NCBI RefSeq assembly: GCF_900187455.1
Contig: NZ_FYDX01000015.1
Coordinates: 1-64,000 of the forward strand
DNA: 64,000 bases
Reading direction: 5' to 3'
From: Pseudomonas sp. Irchel 3E13
Lineage (GTDB): Bacteria; Pseudomonadota; Gammaproteobacteria; Pseudomonadales; Pseudomonadaceae
Shown: piece after piece, positions 14,226 through 23,404 of the stretch
Layout of the letters: every line of letters starts with the position of its first letter
How positions within the stretch are numbered: position 1 is the stretch's first letter
Program-made: the position numbers and the translations under genes
The notes under the pieces: model-generated
The model's input: the letters and a program-made list of their open reading frames with translations, nothing else
Told to the model about the DNA's origin: nothing
The model's database searches: none

Positions 14226-16676
14226 TCAGAAGTCATACGTCAACCGCGTGAAGTAATACCCCCCGGTAAATCCATACGGCGAATACGCCCCATAGCTCTT
14301 GACCATGGTCTTGTTGCTCGGCGATTGCCGCTCGGGATAGATGTCGAACAGGTTCTTCGCGCCAATCGCCAGGTTGAGGTCCTTGGTCAACTGATAGCCC
14401 ACGTCCAGGTCGGTAATCCAGCGCGCCTTGTAGACCCGGTCGTACGAGCGGTCGCTGGCGTCGTTGACCTCGCGGTAGGAGCCGTAGTGGGTCAAGCCGA
14501 GGTTGACGCTGTAACGGTCCAGGCGCCAGTTACCGCCCAGGAGCAGTTTGGTCTTGGGCTGTACGCCGGTGATGAAGTTGCGCGCCTCACGGTCCATCAG
14601 CTCGTAGTTGCGGCCCAGGATGTTGACGCTCTCTTTGTAGTCGAGAATCTCGGTGTGGTTCCAGTTGAACGCCGCGGTCCACTTCACGCTGCCCAGGCCG
14701 CCGAGGTCCTGGTCATAGTTGCTGACCAGGTCCAGGCCCTTGGTGCGGGTGTTGGCGCCGTTGGTGAAGTACTGGCCGCCGGAGGTCGAGGTGATGCCGT
14801 TGGCCACCAGGCTCTGGGTCACTTCCGGGCCGAGCAGGGTGCCGGTCAGGGTGATGCGGTCGCGCACGTTGATCAGGTAGGCGTCAGCGGTAAACGACAG
14901 TCGGTCGGTGGGCTGGAAGGTCAGGCCGAGGCTGTAGTTGGCCGACTTCTCCGGTTTCAGCGGTTCGGCGCCAAGGGCCTTGGCGGCGGCCGAGTCCACC
15001 GGCAGCACGCCGAAGTTGATCGACTGGTAGACGCCGTTGACCACGCCAAAGGTGGTGGAGCGGGCACTGAACAGGCTGTTGGCCAGCGACGGTGCGCGGA
15101 AGCCGTTGCTTACCGTGGCGCGCACCGCCAGTTGCGGGGTGAACTCGTAGCGGGTGCTGAGCTTGCCGCTGCGGGTCGCGCCGATGCCCTGGTCAAAGTG
15201 TTCGTAGCGCAGCGCGGTGCCGACGTACCACTGCGGCAGCGGGTTGAAACCCACGTCCACATAGCTGGCGACGCTGTTGCGGTGTTCGCTGGCGGTCTCC
15301 GCCGGGGAGATGCCGTTGGTGACCTGCGCCCCCGACGAGGCGCAGTTGCCCGGAGCCACGCAGTAGCCGCCGTTGGCCCAACTGGCCCAGTCGCCGTCTT
15401 CCACTTCATAACCGTCGCGGCGCTGTTCCAGACCCCAGGACAGATCCAGCGGTTTGCTCAGGCCGACGTCGAAACCACGGTGCAGGTCGAGGTTGCTGGT
15501 CAGTTGCGTGGAGATCCAGGTGCCGGACTTGAAGTGGTTCGGCGTGGCCTCGCCCAGCGACGGGTTCTGGTTGTTCCAGGTGCCCTGTTCGGCGTCGTTG
15601 CGCCCGTAGGTGCTGGACAGGTCCCAGTCCCATTCGCTGGCCTGGCCCTTGGCGCCGAAGGCCGCCTGGAAGTCCTGTTCTTCGATGTACCAGGTCGGCG
15701 TGTAGCCGGCCGGGCGGCCGTTGGGGCCGGTGGTGATGGTGTTGACGATGGTCGGCAGGCGGAAGTTCTGGCCCTGTTCGGCCTTGCGGTAGGACCAGGT
15801 GCTGAACGAGTACAGGCTCAGGTCATCGTTGACCGGCAGTTCGGCGTTATAGCCCAGGGTCAGCAGGTTGATCTTCGGCGTGCCGTAGCCGCCATAGGTG
15901 ACCTTGCCGGCCTTTTCATGGGCTTCGGCATAGCTGTAGCCGTTGGCGCTGGCTTTGTTGTCGTCGTTCTGGCTGCGGGCATCCAGGGCCAGTTGCAGCA
16001 CGCCGTCGGTGCCGATCTCGAAGCCCTTGTTGACGCTTTGCTGCACGGTCTGTTTCTTGCCGTCGTAGCCCTGGCCGGCATTGGTCACGGCGGTGCCGCT
16101 GGTGTCGGCCTTGAGGATCACGTTGATGACCCCGGCGATGGCGTCGGAGCCGTACTGGGCGGCGGCGCCGTCACGCAGCACTTCGACGTGGTCGATGGCG
16201 CTGATGGGGATCAGGTCGAGGTCGGCGGGGGCGGCGCCGGCGTTGATTCCGCTGATGTTCAGGGTGGCGCTGGTGTGCCGGCGCTTGCCGTTGACCAGCA
16301 CCAGCACTTGCGCCGCGTTGAGCCCGCGCAGGCTTGGCGCGCGGGCCATGCCGCTGGCGTCCCAGCCGGTTTTTTCCGGCAGGGTGAAGGAGGCGACGCT
16401 GGCGCTGAGGGCTTCCATCAGCCCGGGCTTGCCGGTGTCTTGCAGTTGCTTGGCGCTGATCACGTCGATCGGCGCCGGGCTGGTGGTCACGGTGCGTTTT
16501 TCGCTGCCGCGGCTACCGGTGACGATCACGGTTTCCAGGCGCGAGCCGCTGGCTGCGGGGTCGCTCAGTTCTGCGGCGCTGAGGCCGGGGATATTCAGGC
16601 TGGCAAGCAGTGCCGCGCCCAACAGTGGGGTGCGCGCGGTCGCCGCTGGCCAGCGGGACAAAGGGGCAGTGTTCAA
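14226..16676 (-). CDS. TonB-dependent outer membrane receptor
   Basis: 816 residues from TTG 16676, chosen because AGGAAA stands six bases upstream and the product then begins with a signal peptide (LLGAALLASLNIPGLSAAE). The plug has VIVTGSRGS, PSLRGLNAAQVLVLVNGKRR and VLRDGAAAQYGSDAIAGVIN; the barrel ends in Phe (RLTYDF), as normal for BamA substrates. It imports a substrate with energy from TonB. Third gene behind an amine oxidase and an exported RidA, so an amine or amino-acid derivative is a reasonable guess. No STN signalling domain. Confidence 0.85.
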   Translation of the reverse strand: MNTAPLSRWPAATARTPLLGAALLASLNIPGLSAAELSDPAASGSRLETVIVTGSRGSEKRTVTTSPAPIDVISAKQLQDTGKPGLMEALSASVASFTLPEKTGWDASGMARAPSLRGLNAAQVLVLVNGKRRHTSATLNISGINAGAAPADLDLIPISAIDHVEVLRDGAAAQYGSDAIAGVINVILKADTSGTAVTNAGQGYDGKKQTVQQSVNKGFEIGTDGVLQLALDARSQNDDNKASANGYSYAEAHEKAGKVTYGGYGTPKINLLTLGYNAELPVNDDLSLYSFSTWSYRKAEQGQNFRLPTIVNTITTGPNGRPAGYTPTWYIEEQDFQAAFGAKGQASEWDWDLSSTYGRNDAEQGTWNNQNPSLGEATPNHFKSGTWISTQLTSNLDLHRGFDVGLSKPLDLSWGLEQRRDGYEVEDGDWASWANGGYCVAPGNCASSGAQVTNGISPAETASEHRNSVASYVDVGFNPLPQWYVGTALRYEHFDQGIGATRSGKLSTRYEFTPQLAVRATVSNGFRAPSLANSLFSARSTTFGVVNGVYQSINFGVLPVDSAAAKALGAEPLKPEKSANYSLGLTFQPTDRLSFTADAYLINVRDRITLTGTLLGPEVTQSLVANGITSTSGGQYFTNGANTRTKGLDLVSNYDQDLGGLGSVKWTAAFNWNHTEILDYKESVNILGRNYELMDREARNFITGVQPKTKLLLGGNWRLDRYSVNLGLTHYGSYREVNDASDRSYDRVYKARWITDLDVGYQLTKDLNLAIGAKNLFDIYPERQSPSNKTMVKSYGAYSPYGFTGGYYFTRLTYDF

Positions 16677-16731
16677 GGCGTGTTTCCTGTTCTGTTGTTC
16701 TTCGTGCGAGGACGGGGCCGAATGGCCGGGC

Positions 16732-17232
16732 TCAAGGCGCCTTGGCGGCGATGGCTTCGATTTCCACCAACGCGCCCGGCAGCGGCAGCGCAACCACTTG
16801 CAGCGCGGTGCGGGTCGGTTTGTTCGGCTGTTCGGCGGTGGCGAAGAACTTCGTGTAGGCGGCCTGCAGGCCAGCGAAGTCGAGGGTGCCGCCCTTGTCC
16901 GGGTCACCGACGAGGAAGACTCGCAATTGCACGATATCGCCAAGGTCCAGGCCCTGGCTCTGCAGCGCGCTGCGCAGTTTGGTCAGCACCGAGAAGGTCT
17001 GGGTTTCGGTGTTGCCATAGGCCTGGATGCTGCCTTTCGGCGCCTTGGGGTCGGCGACATCGGGCAGGGTGCCGCTGACGAAGGTCAGTTGCGCCGAGGC
17101 CGGCACCGTGACCAGTTGCGAGATGGGGAAGGTGGAGCCCGGCGGGCTGATGCGCTGGATGCTGTCGGCGTGGGCGGCGTTCAGGGTCAGGCTCATCAGG
17201 GCTCCGAGGGTCAGTGTGGTGATCGTGTTCAT
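16732..17232 (-). CDS. Exported RidA/YjgF-family protein
   Basis: 166 residues from ATG 17232 (AAGGA nine bases upstream). A signal peptide (MNTITTLTLGALMSLTLNAAHA) precedes a RidA domain of about 140 residues with FVSGTLPD, the conserved Arg in VQLRVFLVGD and the Glu in GALVEIEAIA. RidA deaminates reactive enamine/imine intermediates and normally works in the cytosol; here it should be periplasmic. It follows an exported amine oxidase by 19 bases, which fits clearing of imines made by that enzyme. Confidence 0.85.
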   Translation of the reverse strand: MNTITTLTLGALMSLTLNAAHADSIQRISPPGSTFPISQLVTVPASAQLTFVSGTLPDVADPKAPKGSIQAYGNTETQTFSVLTKLRSALQSQGLDLGDIVQLRVFLVGDPDKGGTLDFAGLQAAYTKFFATAEQPNKPTRTALQVVALPLPGALVEIEAIAAKAP

Positions 17233-17251
17233 GGGTGACATTCCTTGTCGG

Positions 17252-18832
17252 TCAGGCGGCGGCAACGTTGCGGGTGGTCTGGTTGGCGTGCTCGGCGATC
17301 AGGCCGACCACGCGACGGGCGGATTCGGCGGCGCTGTTCTGCCAGATGCCGACGCCGCCGTGGGCGAGGGCGTCGCTGGCCAGCCAGGTACGGCCCTGGG
17401 GCTGGTTGAGCGTGTCGTAGGCCGGTTGCACCACTTCGTCGTGGACAATCCACGGGCTTTCGCTGAAGGGGATTTTCGACCAGTTGACCGCCACCGAGCG
17501 GCCGAGCTTTTGCGAGTGGCCGGGGTGCAGCGATTCCACCGCGCTTTTCGACGACGCGAACTGCTCCTGCAAGGTCTTGCCGGCAAAGGCCTCGGCGGTT
17601 TCGCCGGTGTTGTAGGTCGCCACCAGCACGCCTTGCGCGCTGTTCAGGCGGTCGCTCGGGTACCAGAGAAAACGCGCGTCATGGTTGATGTACGAGAGCC
17701 CGCCGTAGATCTGGAAGTCGGTTTCCCAGAAGCGCGGCGACTGCCAGGCGACTTTGTTGGCCTTGTCCGGCTTGGCCAGTTCCAGCGCCTGCTTGAAGGC
17801 CGGAGTGAAGTTGCTGTCGAGCTTGCGCAGCAGCGGCAGGGGCAGGGCGACCACCGCGTAGTCGGCGTCCTCGGTGTGCTGGCGGCCGCTGATGCGGTCG
17901 CGCCAGACCACGCGACTGCCGGTTTCCGAGGTCTGGATCGACTGCACTTCGGCGTTCAGTTGCACCGCGTCCTTGACCTGGCGATAGAACGCCTTGGGGA
18001 TCTGGTCCATGCCGCCCACGGGCTGGAACATGGTCGCGGAAAATTCCGGGATTTCATCGAACACCAGCGGCAGCAGCAGGTTGCTGTCGAGCAGGCGGTC
18101 GAGTTCCACCGGCGTGCGCTGCACCGGGGTCTGGTCGCCGGCCCCGGCGAAGCGCGTGTAGCCCGAGCGCACCGAGCCGCGGTACTGGCGCTCGTCATTG
18201 AGGTCGCCGTAGACCTTGAGGAAATCCAGCAGCGCCTTGCGCTCGCCGGCGTTCAGTTCCTGGTCGAGGCTGTTGCGCTGGACACTGCGCGCCAGCAGCT
18301 CGCTCAGGTGGCCGCGGGTATCGTTGACCGCCTGGCGCAGCAGCAGCGGCGGCTTGCTCAGGTCCGGCTGGGCCAGGGCGTTACGGCTGCTGTTGACCAG
18401 CACTTCCAGCTCCACGCCCAGCTCACGGCAATAGCCGAGGATGGTCAGGTGGTGGCTGGGCAGGCGTGCGGCGCCAGCGTTGAAGAACAGACCGTTGTCG
18501 AATTCCACGGTTTGTTTGCTGCCGTCGTTGTGCTCGATGCGGTCGCCATTGCGCAGGGTCCAGACCCGGCCACCGATGCGATCGCGGGCTTCCAGCAGCT
18601 TGACCTCGAAGCCGGCCTTGCGCAGCTCGTAGGCCGAGACCAGGCCGCTGATGCCGCCACCGACGATCACGACTTTTTTGCCGTTGCCGGCGCGGCTGGC
18701 CAGTTTCAAAGGTTCGAAGGTCGCCGCCTGGGCCGAGCCCGGCAGCCCCAGCGCGGACAGGCCGCCAAGCGCCGCCGAATAGCCACCGATGGCGGCCAGG
18801 CGGGAAATCAGATCTCTACGGGTGAGCCCCAT
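17252..18832 (-). CDS. Tat-exported flavin monoamine oxidase
   Basis: 526 residues from ATG 18832 (GGAG nine bases upstream; an in-frame ATG at 18847 has no such site). A twin-arginine signal (TRRDLISRLAAIGG) is followed by the FAD motif VVIVGGGISGLVSAYELRKAG (about 60-80) and EARDRIGGRVWT, the amine-oxidase signature. It oxidises an amine or amino acid to an imine with release of hydrogen peroxide in the periplasm. First gene of the amine oxidase-RidA-TonB receptor operon. The substrate is unknown; tryptophan- or lysine-type oxidases share this architecture. Confidence 0.85.
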   Translation of the reverse strand: MGLTRRDLISRLAAIGGYSAALGGLSALGLPGSAQAATFEPLKLASRAGNGKKVVIVGGGISGLVSAYELRKAGFEVKLLEARDRIGGRVWTLRNGDRIEHNDGSKQTVEFDNGLFFNAGAARLPSHHLTILGYCRELGVELEVLVNSSRNALAQPDLSKPPLLLRQAVNDTRGHLSELLARSVQRNSLDQELNAGERKALLDFLKVYGDLNDERQYRGSVRSGYTRFAGAGDQTPVQRTPVELDRLLDSNLLLPLVFDEIPEFSATMFQPVGGMDQIPKAFYRQVKDAVQLNAEVQSIQTSETGSRVVWRDRISGRQHTEDADYAVVALPLPLLRKLDSNFTPAFKQALELAKPDKANKVAWQSPRFWETDFQIYGGLSYINHDARFLWYPSDRLNSAQGVLVATYNTGETAEAFAGKTLQEQFASSKSAVESLHPGHSQKLGRSVAVNWSKIPFSESPWIVHDEVVQPAYDTLNQPQGRTWLASDALAHGGVGIWQNSAAESARRVVGLIAEHANQTTRNVAAA

Positions 18833-19046
18833 ATCGCGTATCTCCATGAAGGTTGCCGGAGGTGCGCTGCGCGAAGGACATAGGCAGCACGACCCGACAG
18901 CAACCGCGAGGTTGGGATGTCGACGTTCTGCGCACGGCCAGGGAAATGCCGCAAAGGCGGGGAGAAGCGGAAAGGGCAGACCCGCTGGCGGTGGCAGAAA
19001 TCCATTTGCCTCCACCAGGTTGGGGTCGGTGAAACGAACATAAGCG

Positions 19047-19091
19047 TCTGAAAGGCGCTTGTGAAAGGCTTTTTGGTTCTAAGTTAATTAT
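19047..19091 (-). promoter_or_regulatory. Shared 45-bp upstream motif, copy B
   Basis: Homologous to 13956-14000 (33 of 45 bases). It lies between the LysR gene and the amine oxidase, 215-259 bases upstream of the oxidase start, on the same strand relation as copy A. The rest of 18833-19127 shows no gene. Confidence 0.5.
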
Positions 19092-19127
19092 CAGAAAATG
19101 GCATAAAGATTATTTTCTAACATGCGA

Positions 19128-20030
19128 TCAGGATATTTTGTTTCCGTCCAGGCGCTGCGCCGAGACCGTGCCGAACAATTCCACCGGTTCCTGCAGGTTG
19201 CCCAGGTAGCGCGGATGGAACAGCCACAGGTCCACTTGCGGCTTGAAATCGCTGACGTTGAGGACTTCGAGTTGATCGCGGTGGCGACTGGTCGCCAGCA
19301 GCGGCTCCGGCACCAGGCCCAGGCCCTGACCGTTGGCCACCAGGCCCAATTGCAGCTCGGTGCCGAAGGTCTCCAGATTGATCTGCAACGACAGCCCCTG
19401 TTCGCTCAGCGCCCGCTGCAGGCCGGCGCGGAAACCGCAACCGTCGGGGTTGAGCACCCAGCCGCGCAGGTAACAGTCCTTGAGCTTGTAGCTGCGCTTG
19501 GTCGCCGTGCCCTTGGCCGCGACCACCCGCAATTGCATGCGGCCGATGGAGCGGCTGGCGATGCCTTCGGGGAAAATCTTGCCGGTGGGGAACAGCGCGG
19601 CGGCAGCGTCCAGATCGCCGTTTTCCATCTTGGCGATCAGCGAACTGCCCCAGCCGCTGACCACCGAGGTGCGCAGGTCTGGGTACGCCTCGCGGATCTG
19701 CGCGAGGGCATCGAGCAGGACCACGTCGCCGATGGTCTGCGGCACGCCCAGCCGCAATGTGCCGCTGGGCGCACCGTCGCTGGCGACCAGCTCGCGCAGG
19801 GTGTCGATCTCCCGCAGGATCGCCTTGCACTGCTCATAGACCCGCCAGCCCATGGGCGTCGGCTTGAGCGGCTTGGTGTTGCGATCCAGCAGATTGGCGC
19901 CCAGGTCTTCCTCGAAATTCTGCACCCGCCGCGTGATCGCCGGCTGGGTCAACTGCAACGCCTCGGCGGCGAGGTTGGTCGACTGGCAGCGGATGACGGC
20001 GACAAAGGCGTCCATGTCATCGATCTTCAT
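19128..20030 (-). CDS. LysR-family transcriptional regulator
   Basis: 300 residues. The N-terminal winged helix (MDAFVAVIRCQSTNLAAEAL, LTQPAITRRVQNFEEDLGANLLDR; about 1-60) and a periplasmic-binding-like effector domain (about 90-295) are complete. It lies upstream of the amine oxidase operon on the same strand and is the closest candidate to control it, perhaps through the shared 45-bp motif. The effector is unknown. Confidence 0.9.
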   Translation of the reverse strand: MKIDDMDAFVAVIRCQSTNLAAEALQLTQPAITRRVQNFEEDLGANLLDRNTKPLKPTPMGWRVYEQCKAILREIDTLRELVASDGAPSGTLRLGVPQTIGDVVLLDALAQIREAYPDLRTSVVSGWGSSLIAKMENGDLDAAAALFPTGKIFPEGIASRSIGRMQLRVVAAKGTATKRSYKLKDCYLRGWVLNPDGCGFRAGLQRALSEQGLSLQINLETFGTELQLGLVANGQGLGLVPEPLLATSRHRDQLEVLNVSDFKPQVDLWLFHPRYLGNLQEPVELFGTVSAQRLDGNKIS

Positions 20031-20111
20031 ATTCGCTTCTCACATACTCTGAGCCGGGGAAATGTTTTTGCAGAATAATCCTTCTTGGCCGACCGTGCTC
20101 AGGATTGTGCG

Positions 20112-20732
20112 TCAGCGGTAGCGCCGCCTCCCCAGAACCCGCCACCACGCGCCTTTGCCGCGGCTTTCGATGGCTTTCAACTGCTCGCCGAGCGCGGCGA
20201 TGATCTGTTCATCCCGCGGGCTTTGTACCTGATAGATGCCGAGGGCTTCGCTGAGCGCCTTGTGCGCTTGGGGAAGGTTCTCTTGTTGCAGGTGGGCCAC
20301 GCCCAACGAGGCGAGGCAGGCGCCGACGGGCGCGAGGTCGTCGGGGGTGTCTTCGCGGTAGACCTGCACGGCGCGCTCCAGCGCCTGCGCAGCTTGCGCC
20401 AGTTGGCCCAGTTCCAGGTAGCAGTTGCCCAGGGTTTGCAGGCTCTGCCCGACTACCATGTGGCTGGGGGAAAACAGCGCTTCGCGGCTGCGCAGTACGT
20501 CGAGGTAAAGTGCCAGCGCTTCGGCATGCCGCTGCTGCGCCCAGCGCAGGCCGGCCAGGCCGTTGCGCACGGTCGCCAGGCTGGCCGGATCGAAACCGTC
20601 GATGGCTTCGGCCAGGGCCAGTGCTTCGAGGAAACAGTCTTGCGCTTTGTCCAGGTAACCGTGGTTTCTGTAATGCACGGCCTGGTTGTTGAGTTCGAGG
20701 ACGCGTGCGTTATCGATGACGGTGCTGAGCAT
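20112..20732 (-). CDS. Tetratricopeptide-repeat protein
   Basis: 206 residues from ATG 20732 (AAGGA six bases upstream). Four to five TPR units are visible (AVHYRNHGYLDKAQDCFLEA, VGQSLQTLGNCYLELGQLAQ, LASLGVAHLQQENLPQAHKA), forming a helical protein-binding scaffold. No signal peptide or catalytic domain. The basic tail GKGAWWRVLGRRRYR is unusual for a plain TPR protein. The partner is unknown, and it is not evidently in an operon with the LysR gene downstream (81-base gap). Confidence 0.75.
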   Translation of the reverse strand: MLSTVIDNARVLELNNQAVHYRNHGYLDKAQDCFLEALALAEAIDGFDPASLATVRNGLAGLRWAQQRHAEALALYLDVLRSREALFSPSHMVVGQSLQTLGNCYLELGQLAQAAQALERAVQVYREDTPDDLAPVGACLASLGVAHLQQENLPQAHKALSEALGIYQVQSPRDEQIIAALGEQLKAIESRGKGAWWRVLGRRRYR

Positions 20733-20848
20733 GGGGCGTCCTTGAAGATGCCGGGCGGCGGCCGATGTTTTTGTTAGAGTTCGCGGATTTAATGGGAGGT
20801 TTCTGGAGTGGGTCAAGCAAATCCGGGCTTTTTTTGTGGCTTATTGAC

Positions 20849-21355
20849 ATGAGTGCGGTGGATGTCCGCATCAAGGCGCCGGGCGAGGGCTCTATTGCCG
20901 AGACGGTGGCTTTTGTCATGGCTGCCCGCGCGGTGATCTTTCCGATGCTGGCGGATTCGCCGATGCCGACTGATCTGGCGGATTTTGCGGGTAGCTACCA
21001 GGCGCCCGCGCAGGGGCGTTTTCTGATTGCCCGTGACGGCGAACGTATTGTCGCGGCCATTGGTTACCTGCCGTATGACCACCGCTTTGCCCAGCTCGAC
21101 TATCGCGGGCGGCGGGTGGTTGAGGTGGTGCGCTTATTCGTCGAGCCGGCGTACCGGCGGGGCGGGTTGGCGCGGCGGTTGTATGAGGCGCTGAAGGCGT
21201 TGGCGGTGGAGCAGGGCGTGGAGGTGTTGTACCTGCACACCCATCCGTTTTTGCCGGGTGCCATCGAGTTCTGGCAGCGGCGGGGGTTTCGGATTGTGGA
21301 CGTGGAGGACGATCCGGTTTGGCGGACTACGCATATGGAATGGGGTCTGGCTTGA
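20849..21355 (+). CDS. GNAT-family N-acetyltransferase
   Basis: 168 residues from ATG 20849; the frame continues upstream, but that part is not conserved-looking. The acetyl-CoA binding core VVRLFVEPAYRRGGLARRLYEALKAL (about 95-120) has the R/Q-x-x-G-x-G/A pattern as RRGGLA, followed by LYLHTHPFLPGAIEFWQRRGF. It transfers an acetyl group to an unknown amine. The start is uncertain because no strong ribosome site is seen. Confidence 0.8.
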   Translation: MSAVDVRIKAPGEGSIAETVAFVMAARAVIFPMLADSPMPTDLADFAGSYQAPAQGRFLIARDGERIVAAIGYLPYDHRFAQLDYRGRRVVEVVRLFVEPAYRRGGLARRLYEALKALAVEQGVEVLYLHTHPFLPGAIEFWQRRGFRIVDVEDDPVWRTTHMEWGLA

Positions 21356-21363
21356 CGCGGTAC

Positions 21364-21560
21364 CTGTAGGAGCGGCCGTTAGCCGCGATGGGCCGCACAG
21401 CGGCCCCAAAACCATCCAGCACGAGATGGCTGTCTACATCCGGCATTTCTTTCAACCTTGAGGATGTCTGAATGTGAGATCCCAACCCGCCAGAAACAAT
21501 GTGCTGGATGGATTCAGGGCCGCTGCGCGGCCCATCGCGGCTAACGGCCGCTCCTACAGG
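21364..21560. repeat. Large REPIN
   Basis: CTGTAGGAGCGGCCGTTAGC (from 21364) and its inverted copy ending at 21560 enclose a second inverted pair (CCATCCAGCAC 21412-21422 and GTGCTGGATGG 21501-21511). It fills the space between the convergent GNAT and porin genes. Confidence 0.85.
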
Positions 21561-21577
21561 TTCCGCGTCGTGCCCCC

Positions 21578-22915
21578 TCAGAACCCACCAATCAACGGAT
21601 ACTCAACCGCGAACCGCACCTGATCGGCATCCGTCTCCGCCTGCGCCGCATTGCCGCGGTGCACACTGTGCCGCAGCGACAGCGCGAGGTTTTTCGCCGG
21701 ACCGCTCTGCACCACATAACGCGCTTCCAGATCCCGCTCCCAATGCCGGCCACCCTCGCCATAACCCAGCCAGGCATAGCCACCCCGCGGATCGACATGG
21801 CTGCCGTCGATCCCGCTGCCGCGCACGTACAGCGCGCTGAACACCAGGCCGGGAACGCCGAAGGATTGCATCGCCAGGTCGTAGCGCGCCTGCCAGGAGC
21901 GTTCGTTCGGCGCGTTGAAGTCGGACAGTTGCACGGCGTTGCTGATAAAGATGGCGCCACGGGTGACGTAGTCGAACGGCGTGTTGCCGTCCACGGCCTG
22001 GTAGCCGAGGCTGAAGGTGTGGGCGCCGCTGCGGTAGTTCGACATCAAACTCCAGGTGGTGTTGTCGATGTCACCCGACAGCGCCTTGCCGGTGTCGCTC
22101 GTGCGGTAGAGGTTGAGGTCCAGCCCCAGCGAGCGGTCGCCGGCCAGCGGCTTGCGGTAGCTGGCGCTGAGGTAGTGCTGGCGCCAACTGTCTTCGTAGC
22201 GCGAGGTGTAGAGGCTGGTCACCAGGCCCGGCACGCCGTCGTAGACCACGCCGGCCAGGTCGAAGCTATTGCCCTGTTTGCCGTTGGAGTAGTTCACCAC
22301 GAAGCCGCGGTCATGGCTGGAGGCGTTGCGGTCGGTGCTTTCGTTGAAGTGGCCGCCGACCAGTTTGAGGTTGGGGATTTCCTGGCTGGTGAGGAAAAAA
22401 CCGGTGGCGGTTTCCGGCAGCAGGCGGCTGTCGGAGGAGCTGAAGACCGGCGTCTTCACCCGTTGCTCGCCGTAGCTCAGGGTGGTGTTGGACCAGCGCA
22501 GTTTGACCGCCGCGCCACCGCGGGCGGCGTTGTCCTTGGGGTGACCTTCGTTGTCCAGGCCCAGCAACCGCACCTTGCCGGCGCGGCCGCCGCCGCTGTC
22601 CAGTTGCTGTGCGTAGTAGAGGTGGGCGTCGACGCCAACCCCGACGGTGCCTTGGGTAAAGCCCGATTGCACGCTGCCCATCAGGCCGTAAGCCCATTCT
22701 TCGGCGGCGCCGTTGCGTTGGTCGCGGGGTTTGTAGGCGTTGCGCGCGCCGTTGCTGCGGCCGCCATGGCGGTAGTCGCGCTGGTCGAACACGCTGCGGT
22801 TGAGCAGCAGCCAGGTGCTGTCTTCGATAAAGCCGTTGGCCTGGTCCTGGGCCGATTCGGCATGAGCCAACGCCGGGGCCACGAGGGCCAGGGCGAGGTG
22901 GTGGAGCTTGATCAC
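21578..22915 (-). CDS. OprD-family outer membrane porin
   Basis: 445 residues from GTG 22915 (AAGGA seven bases upstream). Signal peptide MIKLHHLALALVAPALAHA, then the OprD start SAQDQANGFIEDSTWLLLNR and RDYRHGG, and an 18-strand barrel ending in GGF. OprD-type channels let small carboxylates or amino acids through the outer membrane. It is last in a same-strand run behind the cobalamin riboswitch (35 bases after the cupredoxin gene), an unusual position for this family. The substrate is not predictable. Confidence 0.9.
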   Translation of the reverse strand: MIKLHHLALALVAPALAHAESAQDQANGFIEDSTWLLLNRSVFDQRDYRHGGRSNGARNAYKPRDQRNGAAEEWAYGLMGSVQSGFTQGTVGVGVDAHLYYAQQLDSGGGRAGKVRLLGLDNEGHPKDNAARGGAAVKLRWSNTTLSYGEQRVKTPVFSSSDSRLLPETATGFFLTSQEIPNLKLVGGHFNESTDRNASSHDRGFVVNYSNGKQGNSFDLAGVVYDGVPGLVTSLYTSRYEDSWRQHYLSASYRKPLAGDRSLGLDLNLYRTSDTGKALSGDIDNTTWSLMSNYRSGAHTFSLGYQAVDGNTPFDYVTRGAIFISNAVQLSDFNAPNERSWQARYDLAMQSFGVPGLVFSALYVRGSGIDGSHVDPRGGYAWLGYGEGGRHWERDLEARYVVQSGPAKNLALSLRHSVHRGNAAQAETDADQVRFAVEYPLIGGF

Positions 22916-22950
22916 GGGCGGATCCTTCCGTAGCAGATAAAAAACGCGAT

Positions 22951-23388
22951 TCAGCGTGGCGGCAGTTCGCGCTGGATGATGGTGGTCAGGCGCTGGCTGG
23001 CGCGGAGATTGAGGCTGGCGGGCGGCACTGGCGCCGCAGCGCCCGGCTCACCGACCTGGATCGCCATGACCATGCCCATCGACACATGGGGGCTGCACTG
23101 GATGCCATAGAAACCCGGAACGTCGAATGTCACTTCCAGCGGCTGGTTGATTTTGCTTTTGAACGGCTCGGCGCCCGCGGGCAGCAGACCGTCGATGGTC
23201 GCGGCGTTATGGCCGCTCTGGGACGACAGGAAGCGCACGCTGTCGCCGGGTTGCAGGCGCAGGAAATCCGGCTCGTAGACCATGGCCCCGGCGGCGCCGC
23301 GGTTGAGCATTTTCACTTCGTGGACTTCGGCCACGGCCATGGGGCTGGACAGCAGGGCCAGCAGCGCCAGCCTGGAAAGAACGTGCAT
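22951..23388 (-). CDS. Pseudoazurin-like type 1 copper protein
   Basis: 145 residues from ATG 23388. Signal peptide MHVLSRLALLALLSSPMAVA, then a cupredoxin fold. Copper ligands are visible: His in SQSGHNAAT, and Cys, His and Met in GIQCSPHVSMGM, spaced as in pseudoazurin. A periplasmic one-electron carrier. The C-terminal extension after about 115 (PPASLNLRASQRLTTIIQRE) is typical of pseudoazurins. It lies 16 bases after the ABC ATPase gene; no nitrite or nitrous-oxide reductase is nearby, so its redox partner is unclear. Confidence 0.85.
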   Translation of the reverse strand: MHVLSRLALLALLSSPMAVAEVHEVKMLNRGAAGAMVYEPDFLRLQPGDSVRFLSSQSGHNAATIDGLLPAGAEPFKSKINQPLEVTFDVPGFYGIQCSPHVSMGMVMAIQVGEPGAAAPVPPASLNLRASQRLTTIIQRELPPR

Positions 23389-23404
23389 CGGATACCTCGA
23401 AAAA

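Noticed and set aside
14022..17078. Long + strand frame opposite the TonB receptor
   Set aside because: Shadow of the receptor and RidA genes; low-complexity Gly/Val/Ala sequence and no ribosome site.
19128..20030. LysR regulator as CysB
   Set aside because: The N-terminus and effector domain do not read like CysB (which begins MKLQQLRYI); a general LysR call is safer.
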